This document shows positions 16,952 to 23,711 of a stretch of DNA of 64,000 nucleotides, one piece after another. Position 1 is the stretch's first letter. Each line of letters starts with the position of its first letter. The notes under the pieces were generated by a model. The model did no database searches. It worked only from the letters and a program-made list of their open reading frames with translations, and was not told the DNA's origin. A program made the translations under genes and the position numbers. Where the stretch lies: positions 579,592 to 643,591 of the forward strand of contig CAZCYV010000002.1 in NCBI GenBank assembly GCA_964503145.1, read 5' to 3'. Origin of the DNA: RBG-16-57-11 sp964503145. Its GTDB lineage: Bacteria > Chloroflexota > Anaerolineae > Anaerolineales > UBA4823.

Positions 16952-17572
16952 CTATTTCTCCAATACAGGGGTGATATATTGTTCCAGCATCGCCCGGCTG
17001 ATGGGGCCTGTCCAGGCAAATCGCACCCGTCCAGCCCGATCAATGACGTAAGAATTCGGCAGGCTGGGGTTGCCAAAGGCCGCTACGGCCTTGATCTGTG
17101 GATCGAGCCAGATCGGGTAGGTTAACCCGTATCGAGCGACGTAGTCCGCAACGGTTTGCGCCGCGCCCCCCGATTCGATGCCCAGGATAACGAAGCCTTG
17201 ATCGCGATGTTCCCGATAATAGCCTTCCAGGATGGGCAACTCGGCCCGGCAAGGGGGACACCAGTAAGCCCAGTTGTTCACCAGCACCACCTGACCGAGG
17301 TAATCCGCCAATGCGGCAGGTTTGCCATCCAGATCCTTCAAGCTGAGCTTCGGCGCAGGATAGTCAACCGCCAGCGGTACCGCCGATTCGAAGCCGCCGG
17401 GCGCGTTCGAAGCGCCCGCCTCCGACCAGAGCAAGTAGAACAGCGCCAGCGCTCCCAGCAGAATCAACCCGCCGCCCGCTATTGCCAACACCCAGACGCG
17501 GCTCACGATTCTAGTCCTAACCGGCGCAGTGAAACCTTTGGGCATCTTATGCCAAGCCTTCCTCTTCTTCAC
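16952..17572 (-). CDS. TlpA-like membrane-anchored thiol-disulfide reductase
   Basis: The protein has about 206 residues with one N-terminal transmembrane helix (VWVLAIAGGGLILLGALALFY) and an extracytoplasmic thioredoxin fold (AlkhP-TSA/Redoxin type: VDYPAPKLSLKDLDGKPAALADYLGQ, active site WAYWCPPCRAEL, cis-Pro region NPSLPNSYVIDRAGRVRFAW). Such proteins reduce disulfides outside the membrane or serve cytochrome c maturation. The start is uncertain: GTG at 17572 or ATG at 17545, the latter with an AGGAAGG about 14 bases upstream. It is first in the TlpA-OsmC-rhodanese unit. Confidence 0.88.
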   Translation of the reverse strand: MKKRKAWHKMPKGFTAPVRTRIVSRVWVLAIAGGGLILLGALALFYLLWSEAGASNAPGGFESAVPLAVDYPAPKLSLKDLDGKPAALADYLGQVVLVNNWAYWCPPCRAELPILEGYYREHRDQGFVILGIESGGAAQTVADYVARYGLTYPIWLDPQIKAVAAFGNPSLPNSYVIDRAGRVRFAWTGPISRAMLEQYITPVLEK

Positions 17573-17611
17573 TCGTCTAACGCGCCTCGCCGAGGCGCAC
17601 CGCAGGTGTTA

Positions 17612-17827
17612 TCAGCTAAAGCATCCCCCGCCAGGCGAACAACCGCAATTTGGGCAGGTCAGGTTGAGCAGCCCATCGTAGTCCAGGCGCCCGGCCTGGC
17701 ACTGCGGGCAAAGGTCGCCAGAACGAAGATGGACGCCAGCAGCCGACGCAGGAGCGTTGCTGGCTTGGAGATCAGGAACGCGCTCCAGGATGAAAAAGTG
17801 AGGGGCCTCCAGCGATTCTTCTTCCAT
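17612..17827 (-). CDS. Small zinc-ribbon protein
   Basis: About 71 residues starting at ATG 17827; the frame extends upstream into the anti-sigma gene, so a longer form from 17893 is possible but less likely. The C-terminal part has two CxxC pairs (LCPQCQAG and LTCPNCGC) and ends in a Gly/Cys tail (GGGCFS). The N-terminal part (EEESLEAPHFFILERVPDLQ) is unrecognised. It directly follows sigma and anti-sigma genes and could be a third part of that control module (inference). Confidence 0.6.
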   Translation of the reverse strand: MEEESLEAPHFFILERVPDLQASNAPASAAGVHLRSGDLCPQCQAGRLDYDGLLNLTCPNCGCSPGGGCFS

Positions 17828-17853
17828 CTTGGACGTCAACCCCTCTAACCGCC

Positions 17854-18129
17854 TCAGGATTTCTTCTCGATGAATTCGTCCAAATCCAGGCAATGGAACA
17901 GCCGCTGGCGGACATCTTCAGGCACCGCAGGCGAGTCATCGGCGGTTGCGCGATACAGATACACCGTCTTGCGCAGCGAATCGACCACAATCCGGCAATT
18001 CTCACAGCCGCTCAAATGCCGCTCAAGCTCCGCGCATAGCTCAGGACTCAGCTCGCCATCCACGTAGGAAGAAAGCGAGTCCAGCAAGTGGCGACAGCTT
18101 TCATGATCCTGTGCAACGGGATCGGTCAT
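17854..18129 (-). CDS. Zinc-binding anti-sigma factor
   Basis: This 91-residue soluble protein has the ZAS signature: HESC at about 9, then ELERHLSGCENCRIVVD with HxxxCxxC at about 38-45. That is the zinc centre of anti-sigma factors that release their sigma on thiol oxidation or other stress. There is no transmembrane helix, so it is probably cytoplasmic. Its ATG overlaps the stop of the sigma gene (ATGA), the usual sigma/anti-sigma coupling. Confidence 0.85.
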   Translation of the reverse strand: MTDPVAQDHESCRHLLDSLSSYVDGELSPELCAELERHLSGCENCRIVVDSLRKTVYLYRATADDSPAVPEDVRQRLFHCLDLDEFIEKKS

Positions 18130-18749
18130 GCGATTTCTCCTTCTGCCGGTTGCCGGCGAACCATCCGCTCGCCGTAATATTCGGTGAGCAACTCCCGCAG
18201 CCGCATGCGCGCCCGCGACAGGCGAGTCTTGACCGCCATCTCGCTCAGGTTGAGCACCTCGCTGGTCTCCTGGGTGGACAAACCTTCGATGTCCCGCAGG
18301 ATGAAGACGGCGCGCAGAGAAGGCGACAGAGCTTCGATCGCTTTATCCATGTAAGAACGCGCTTCAGCCGACATCAACTCATCTTCCGGCATACAACACC
18401 AATCCACGATCTGCGCCGGCTCCTGCTCGTGATCTTCCATTTCCAGGGGTTCATCGATGGAGACGACCCCTTTCTTCTGCTTGCGCAACAGCATCAAAGC
18501 CTCGTTAGTCGCGATGCGGTAGAGCCAGGTGGACAGGCTGGATCGTCCATCGAAACCAGGCAGCGCACGATAAGCCTTAATGAACGTCTCCTGTAACACG
18601 TCTTCTGCGTCCTGGGGATCTTCCAACATTTTCATCGCCAGCCGGTAGATCACGCCAGAATAGGCCTCGACCAGCCGGGCAAACTCCGCCCGGTCGCCCT
18701 TGCGCAGAGCCTCCAATGAAAAATCTTCGCTGCGTTTGTTTCTATCCAT
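18126..18749 (-). CDS. ECF RNA polymerase sigma factor
   Basis: This 207-residue sigma-70 family group 4 factor has region 2 (FARLVEAYSGVIYRLAMKML, DAEDVLQETFIKAYRAL, STWLYRIATNEALMLLRKQKK) and region 4 (LSPSLRAVFILRDIEGLSTQETSEVLNLSEMAVKTRLSRARMRLRELL). The ATG at 18749 (MDRNKRSEDF) is chosen over the in-frame start at 18806, which would add residues not normal for the family. It is translationally coupled to the zinc anti-sigma; downstream redox genes on the same strand suggest its regulon (inference). Confidence 0.92.
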   Translation of the reverse strand: MDRNKRSEDFSLEALRKGDRAEFARLVEAYSGVIYRLAMKMLEDPQDAEDVLQETFIKAYRALPGFDGRSSLSTWLYRIATNEALMLLRKQKKGVVSIDEPLEMEDHEQEPAQIVDWCCMPEDELMSAEARSYMDKAIEALSPSLRAVFILRDIEGLSTQETSEVLNLSEMAVKTRLSRARMRLRELLTEYYGERMVRRQPAEGEIA

Positions 18750-18860
18750 TAGATGCATCCATTCCAGAAAAGTCACATTCGTGAGGCTATGACCCGCTTC
18801 GGTCACATGCTGAATTCATGGGTATTCGCCTTCGAAAAGCCTGGCAAAGATTGTATCATA

Positions 18861-18889
18861 TTGACGGAAGTGGGTCGTCATGCTATAGT
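18861..18889 (+). promoter_or_regulatory. Promoter of first SAM hydrolase gene; probably leaderless mRNA
   Basis: TTGACG (18861-18866), 17-base spacer, TATAGT (18884-18889), both five of six matches. The ATG follows the -10 by only seven bases (18897), so transcription should start at or next to the start codon. There is no Shine-Dalgarno. Confidence 0.7.
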
Positions 18890-18896
18890 CGCTCCC

Positions 18897-19694
18897 ATGA
18901 CGCGCTTTATTACCTTGCTCACCGATTTTGGATTGAAAGATGGTTATACCGGCGTGATGAAAGGTGTGATCTGGGGGATCGCCCCAGAGGCGCAAATCGC
19001 CGATATCACCCACCTGATCCAGCCGCAGAACGTCCTCGAGGGCGCCCTGGCGCTTGGCCGGGTTGCGCCTTATTTTCCGGTTGATACGATCCACGTCGCA
19101 GTCGTCGATCCTGGCGTTGGCACGGCGCGCCGCCCCATCGCCGCCCGACTGGGCGCATATTACTTTGTCGGCCCGGACAACGGCCTATGCACTGTGCTCG
19201 TGGAACAGGCTCGTCAGGCTGGAGGCCCCATCCATTTCGTCCACCTGAACCAGCCGCGCTACTGGCTTCCCGAGATCAGCAATGTCTTTCACGGGCGAGA
19301 TATCTTCTCGCCCGTCGCCGCCCACCTGGCAAACGGCATACCGCTGCAAGACTTGGGCGCACCGATTGACGACCCCCATCTGCTGGAATTACCCCGCCCA
19401 GAGCGGACGGCGCGGGGCTGGCGAGGGCAGGTGATCGTGGTGGACAATTTCGGCAACTTATCCACCAACCTGACCAAAGAGCACCTTGCAGACATGCAGG
19501 CGGTCGTAGTGCACGTCGCCGGGCGCGAAATTCGTGGGCTGGTGCAGACTTTCGGCGACCGCCAGCCGGGCGAACTGGTCGCGCTCATCGGCGAAGCGGG
19601 CGACCTGGCCATCTCGATTGTCAACGGCGACGCCGCCCGAACGCTCGGCGTCGGGGTTGGAGAACCTGTGGAAGTCCACTCAGGGGAGGCATGA
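18897..19694 (+). CDS. SAM hydrolase / SAM hydroxide adenosyltransferase (DUF62), copy 1
   Basis: This 265-residue protein is in the family that cleaves S-adenosylmethionine to adenosine and methionine with hydroxide (relatives use chloride or fluoride). It shows ITLLTDFGLKDGYTGVMKGVI, the signature AVVDPGVGT, FVGPDNGLCT, FHGRDIFSPVAAHLA and VIVVDNFGNLSTNL. The ATG at 18897 is chosen because the family starts directly before the TDFG motif and because of the promoter position; an in-frame start at 18753 would cross that promoter. It overlaps copy 2 by ATGA. It heads a run that continues into an ECF transporter. Confidence 0.93.
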   Translation: MTRFITLLTDFGLKDGYTGVMKGVIWGIAPEAQIADITHLIQPQNVLEGALALGRVAPYFPVDTIHVAVVDPGVGTARRPIAARLGAYYFVGPDNGLCTVLVEQARQAGGPIHFVHLNQPRYWLPEISNVFHGRDIFSPVAAHLANGIPLQDLGAPIDDPHLLELPRPERTARGWRGQVIVVDNFGNLSTNLTKEHLADMQAVVVHVAGREIRGLVQTFGDRQPGELVALIGEAGDLAISIVNGDAARTLGVGVGEPVEVHSGEA

Positions 19695-20488
19695 GAGGGA
19701 TCATTACCCTGACGACCGATTTCGGCCAGGGCGATTTCGACGTCGGCGTGCTGTCGGGCGTCATCTGGCGCATCGCCCCCCAAGCGCGTGTGATCGACCT
19801 GAGCCACGAAATCCCCCGCCATGCGGTGCTCCAGGCGGCTCTGCTACTGGAGCGCTGCACGCCATACTTTCCCCCAGGCACGATCCATGTCGTGGTCGTC
19901 GATCCAGGGGTCGGCACAGAGCGTCGTGGAATAGCGGCCCGTCTGGGAGAGCAGTGGTTCGTCGGCCCGGATAATGGCCTGCTGACGCCGATGTGGCGCC
20001 GCGCCCAAGCAGGGAAACTGCCGGTGGAAATCGTCCACCTGACTGAGCCGCGCTTCTGGCTTTCACCCGTCAGTGATATTTTCCATGGGCGAGATGTCTT
20101 CGCGCCCGTTGCGGCGCACCTGGCGGCCGGGGTCCCGCTGGCCGAGTTCGGCCCGGCGATCCATGATCCCATCCTGATCGCGATACCCCTGCCAGAGCGC
20201 ACCGCAACCGGCTGGAGAGGGACGATCCTGCATGTGGACGCGTTTGGCAACCTCTCCACCAACCTGGAGCGACAGCACATTCCCTCCCCAAACAGGGTAG
20301 AAATTCGCCTCGGCGAGGCCCACATCCGCGGCCTGGCGCGCACCTTTGGCGATGGACAGCCAGGCGAGTTGGTGGCCCTGTTCGACAGCTCTGGAAAGCT
20401 GAGCATCTGCGTGGTCAACGGCAATGCAGCCGCCCGTTTGGGTGTGGGAATCGGCGATCCATTGGAGGTGCATCTTACCGATGAGTGA
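19691..20488 (+). CDS. SAM hydrolase / SAM hydroxide adenosyltransferase (DUF62), copy 2
   Basis: This 265-residue paralogue of the preceding gene has ITLTTDFGQGDFDVGVLSGVI, VVVVDPGVGTERR, FVGPDNGLLTPM, FHGRDVFAPVAAHLAAG and HVDAFGNLSTNL. All family motifs are kept in both copies, so neither looks dead; tandem duplication followed by divergence is the simplest origin. Copy 1 has DNFGNL and copy 2 DAFGNL in the substrate region. Overlaps of four bases on the 5' side and eight on the 3' side place it in one transcript with the ECF ATPase. Confidence 0.93.
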   Translation: MRGIITLTTDFGQGDFDVGVLSGVIWRIAPQARVIDLSHEIPRHAVLQAALLLERCTPYFPPGTIHVVVVDPGVGTERRGIAARLGEQWFVGPDNGLLTPMWRRAQAGKLPVEIVHLTEPRFWLSPVSDIFHGRDVFAPVAAHLAAGVPLAEFGPAIHDPILIAIPLPERTATGWRGTILHVDAFGNLSTNLERQHIPSPNRVEIRLGEAHIRGLARTFGDGQPGELVALFDSSGKLSICVVNGNAAARLGVGIGDPLEVHLTDE

Positions 20489-22136
20489 GCATCCGGCCCT
20501 GCTGGTCGAAAACCTCACCTTCCGCTACCAACGGCGCAGCGAACCCTCGATCTACGATATTTCGCTGCGCCTGGAACCGGGGGAGATCCTGCTGCTGGCC
20601 GGCGCCAGCGGCTGCGGTAAGACCACCCTGATGCGCTGCACGAATGGGCTGATCCCGCGTGTCTATCGCGGCGAAATGTCCGGCAAGGTGCACATCTTCG
20701 GCGTACCGGTCGAAAAGCTGAGCATGGCCGAACTCTCTCAGAACGTGGGCACCCTGCTGCAAGACCCGGAGCGCCAGATCGTTGGCAGCTACGTGCTCAA
20801 CGAGGTGGCTTTTGGACTGGAAAACCTGGGGCTGCCCAGAGAGGAAATCCTGCGCCGCGTGGACAGCACTCTGGAGTACCTGGGCATTTCCCATCTGCGG
20901 GACCGGGAAAACTTCTATCTTTCTGGCGGGGAGAAGCAAAAGGTGGCCCTGGCGGGCGTGTTGGTCATGCAGCCGCGCATTCTGCTCCTGGACGAACCCC
21001 TGGCCAGTCTCGATCCCGTCTCCGCCCACGAGGCGCTGCGCCTCTTCCGCCGCCTGGCGGACGACGGCATCGCCATCATGCTGGTAGAGCATCGCGTGGA
21101 AGATGTGCTGGCGATCCAGCCTGAAAGCGTCTTGTACCTGGACGAGGGCAGGCAGGTGTATTATGGCGACGTTCAAGGCCTGTTCGAGCAGGTGGATTAC
21201 CGCCGGGTGAAGCTGCCCGCGCCGTGGGTGTTGGAGCGCGCCCGGCGAGACCCGCCGCCGAAGCCCTTCGTCCCTGCGCTGCCGCCGCCATCCGCTCAGC
21301 CGTTAGTCTCCTTCGAGAACGTCTCTTTCCGGTACAAACCGGAGTTCCCCGAAGTGCTGCACGACATCAGCTTCGAGATCCATCCTGGGGATGTGATCGC
21401 CATCCTCGGACACAACGGCGCCGGCAAGACCACCCTGGTCAAGCACGCTCTGGGGCTGTTGAAACCCACTCAGGGTCGGGTGCTCCTGCAAGGAGAAGAC
21501 ACCCGCCAGCTCAGCGTCGCCCAGGCTGCGCACACCGTGGGGTATGTCTTCCAAAGCCCCACCCAGATGCTCTTCGCCCCTACGGTGGCCGAAGAACTGG
21601 CCTTCGGACCGCGCAATCTGGGCCACCCGCCCGAACAGATCGAACAGGATGTGCTCTGGGCCATCCGCACGGTGCGCCTGGAAGATGAACTCAAGACGCC
21701 CCCGCTGGCGCTTTCCTTCGGCCAGCAAAAGCGCGTCAGCATCGCCGCCGTGCTGGCGATGCGCTCGCGCATCTTGATGCTCGACGAGCCTACCGCCGGA
21801 CAAGATTACTGGAATTATCAGGCCTTTATGGACGCTATTCTGGAGATGCCCGGCTTCGACGCCGTGCTATTCATCACCCACGACGTGGACCTGGCGGTGA
21901 TCTACGCCAACCGCATCCTGTTGGTGTACGACGGTCGCCTGGTCGCCGATGGGACGCCCCAGGAAGTGCTCGCCGATCAGGGACGGCTGCGCCAATGCCG
22001 CGTACTGCCTACCTCGTTGCTCCAACTCAACCTGGAACTCTACCCTCGCACCGGCCACTTCTTGCGCGCCGAGGCGCTGGCGCACTTTGCCCAGCCCGAA
22101 GGTAGAAACGAAAGCGCCGGCGGTGGGTTAATGTAA
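20481..22136 (+). CDS. ecfA: ECF transporter ATPase, fused EcfA-EcfA' double cassette
   Basis: This 551-residue ATP-binding protein has two complete ABC domains. Domain 1 (about 1-235) has Walker A GASGCGKTT, signature LSGGEKQKVALAG and Walker B ILLLDEPLASLD. Domain 2 (about 275-510) has Walker A GHNGAGKTT, signature LSFGQQKRVSIAA and Walker B ILMLDEPTAGQD. In ECF importers two ATPases power uptake with an S and a T protein; here the two are fused, as in YkoD-like proteins. The ATG at 20481 lies inside the end of the second SAM hydrolase gene. The S and T genes follow on the same strand. Confidence 0.93.
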   Translation: MSEHPALLVENLTFRYQRRSEPSIYDISLRLEPGEILLLAGASGCGKTTLMRCTNGLIPRVYRGEMSGKVHIFGVPVEKLSMAELSQNVGTLLQDPERQIVGSYVLNEVAFGLENLGLPREEILRRVDSTLEYLGISHLRDRENFYLSGGEKQKVALAGVLVMQPRILLLDEPLASLDPVSAHEALRLFRRLADDGIAIMLVEHRVEDVLAIQPESVLYLDEGRQVYYGDVQGLFEQVDYRRVKLPAPWVLERARRDPPPKPFVPALPPPSAQPLVSFENVSFRYKPEFPEVLHDISFEIHPGDVIAILGHNGAGKTTLVKHALGLLKPTQGRVLLQGEDTRQLSVAQAAHTVGYVFQSPTQMLFAPTVAEELAFGPRNLGHPPEQIEQDVLWAIRTVRLEDELKTPPLALSFGQQKRVSIAAVLAMRSRILMLDEPTAGQDYWNYQAFMDAILEMPGFDAVLFITHDVDLAVIYANRILLVYDGRLVADGTPQEVLADQGRLRQCRVLPTSLLQLNLELYPRTGHFLRAEALAHFAQPEGRNESAGGGLM

Positions 22137-22175
22137 GTGGCAACGATTTTCTAACTGATGGAAGGAGAAAAGGAC

Positions 22176-22724
22176 ATGGAAAAGAAATCTTTGTGGGCCT
22201 TTGGAACGCGAGAAGTCGTCTACGCGGCCATCGGCGCGGCGCTTTACGCCGTGCTCTCCGTGGCAACGAACTTCCTGCAGATTCCAGCAGCGGCGAACGT
22301 ATCCGTCCGCCCGGCGGTAGCTATCCCGATGTTCTTCGGCCTGGCTTTCGGGCCCTGGGTGGGGCTGCTCACCGGCCTGGTCGGCAATATCATCAGCGAC
22401 TTGATCTCCGGCTATGGCTTCTGGCCTTGGTGGGACCTGGGGAATGGTCTGATGGGCTTCATCCCCGGCTTGATCTACATCTCGATAACTGACTTCCGCT
22501 CGGTCGCGGATATCATCAAAGCGGAGATCATGGTGGTCATCGGCGCCGCCGTGGGCATGTTCGTGGCAGCCTTGAGCGAGATCTGGGTGTCTGGCATCGA
22601 TTTCGCCACCACCCTGGCGACTAACTTCATGCCCGCCTTCGTTTCCAACGTCATCAATGGTCTGATCCTGGTGCCGATCTTGATGGTCGCCTACGCCGCC
22701 ATCCAGGCGCGCTCCGGGCGATAG
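22176..22724 (+). CDS. ECF transporter substrate-binding S component
   Basis: This 182-residue integral membrane protein has about five or six hydrophobic segments, opening with FGTREVVYAAIGAALYAVLSVATNF, a typical S-component start, and RPAVAIPMFFGLAFGPWVGLLTGLVGN, a conserved substrate-domain stretch. The ATG at 22176 is preferred over 22158 because AAGGAG (22162-22167) sits eight bases before it. The substrate cannot be read from sequence; fusion of the ATPases suggests the YkoDCE-type thiamine-precursor group, while the SAM hydrolase neighbours hint at a nucleoside-related ligand (inference). Confidence 0.88.
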   Translation: MEKKSLWAFGTREVVYAAIGAALYAVLSVATNFLQIPAAANVSVRPAVAIPMFFGLAFGPWVGLLTGLVGNIISDLISGYGFWPWWDLGNGLMGFIPGLIYISITDFRSVADIIKAEIMVVIGAAVGMFVAALSEIWVSGIDFATTLATNFMPAFVSNVINGLILVPILMVAYAAIQARSGR

Positions 22725-22742
22725 AGACCGCCATTGCCCGCC

Positions 22743-22781
22743 GGGTCTGGCCCCTCAGACGCCGCCTGAAGGGCCAGACCC
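22743..22781 (+). other. Long hairpin between S and T genes
   Basis: GGGTCTGGCCC (22743-22753) pairs perfectly with GGGCCAGACCC (22771-22781), and an inner TCAG/CTGA stem lies inside. No U-tract follows, so it is more likely an RNA processing or stability element that sets S:T stoichiometry than a terminator (inference). Confidence 0.6.
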
Positions 22782-22804
22782 ATCGCCTCGGATACGTTTC
22801 CACA

Positions 22805-23671
22805 ATGCTGGTCAGCTTCAGCTACCGATTTCGCAACAGCCTGGTCGAGAAGATCGACCCGCGGGCGCGCTGGATTTTTTCCATCCTGCTTTTGTTCACC
22901 ATCACCCTGTTTTGGGATATCCGCTTTCTGCTGTTCTTCCTGGCGCTCACCCTGGGCCAGTACGCCCTGGCGCGCCTGACCTGGCGGGAGACCCGCCGCG
23001 CCTGGCTGTTCATCTTTTTCATCATGATGATGATGGTCATCGTGAACACCATCATTACCAGCGCCGGGACGATCGGCGAGGTGATGCAGGGCGGGCATCC
23101 GCTGGTTCAGTTCAGCCTGCCGATCTTCGGCCGCGCCTTGAACTTTACTCTGACCATCGAACGCCTGTGGTTTGGCCTGACCCAGATCGTGCGCATCCTG
23201 TCCATCTCGGCACTGTTCCTGGTCATCCCCTTCACCATGGACCCGCGCCAGTATGGCGCTACCTTCCGCGGCCTGGGGCTGCCAGATCGCCTGGCCTATT
23301 CGCTCGACCTGGCCTTCCGCTTCGTGCCCACCCTCAGCCGGGATTTTCAAATCACCCTGGACGCTCAAAAGGCGCGCGGCTACGAAGTGGAAAAGCTGCA
23401 AGGGGGGCTGATCAGCCAGATCCGCAAGATGGCTCCGCTGGTCGTGCCGGTGACGATGAACGCCATCCTCAGCGGCGAGGACATCACCAACGCCATGGAT
23501 CTGCGCTGCTTTGGCCTGCATCGCCGCACCTGGATTCAGCAGCTTCATTACCGCTGGCCGGACTACCTGGTGATCGGGCTGGGGATTTTACTGCTGGCCG
23601 TCTCCATCTGGCTGAAAGCCCAGGGCTACGGAGGGTTCTGGGTACCCGGCTGGTTGATCCCCTCGCCCTAG
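22805..23671 (+). CDS. ecfT: ECF transporter transmembrane T component
   Basis: This 288-residue EcfT protein couples the ATPases to the S component. Hydrophobic segments are in the first 125 residues and again near the C-terminus. The coupling helices are recognisable from the two ARG-type motifs: LDAQKARGYEVEKL (about 200) and AMDLRCFGLHRR (about 235), the second reading RCFG rather than the usual xRxFG/xRG form. There is no clear Shine-Dalgarno. It follows the S gene after a strong hairpin and completes the transporter. Confidence 0.9.
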   Translation: MLVSFSYRFRNSLVEKIDPRARWIFSILLLFTITLFWDIRFLLFFLALTLGQYALARLTWRETRRAWLFIFFIMMMMVIVNTIITSAGTIGEVMQGGHPLVQFSLPIFGRALNFTLTIERLWFGLTQIVRILSISALFLVIPFTMDPRQYGATFRGLGLPDRLAYSLDLAFRFVPTLSRDFQITLDAQKARGYEVEKLQGGLISQIRKMAPLVVPVTMNAILSGEDITNAMDLRCFGLHRRTWIQQLHYRWPDYLVIGLGILLLAVSIWLKAQGYGGFWVPGWLIPSP

Positions 23672-23711
23672 CATCAGCGATGACGCTTCCCGATTTTCCT
23701 CTTCTCCACCG

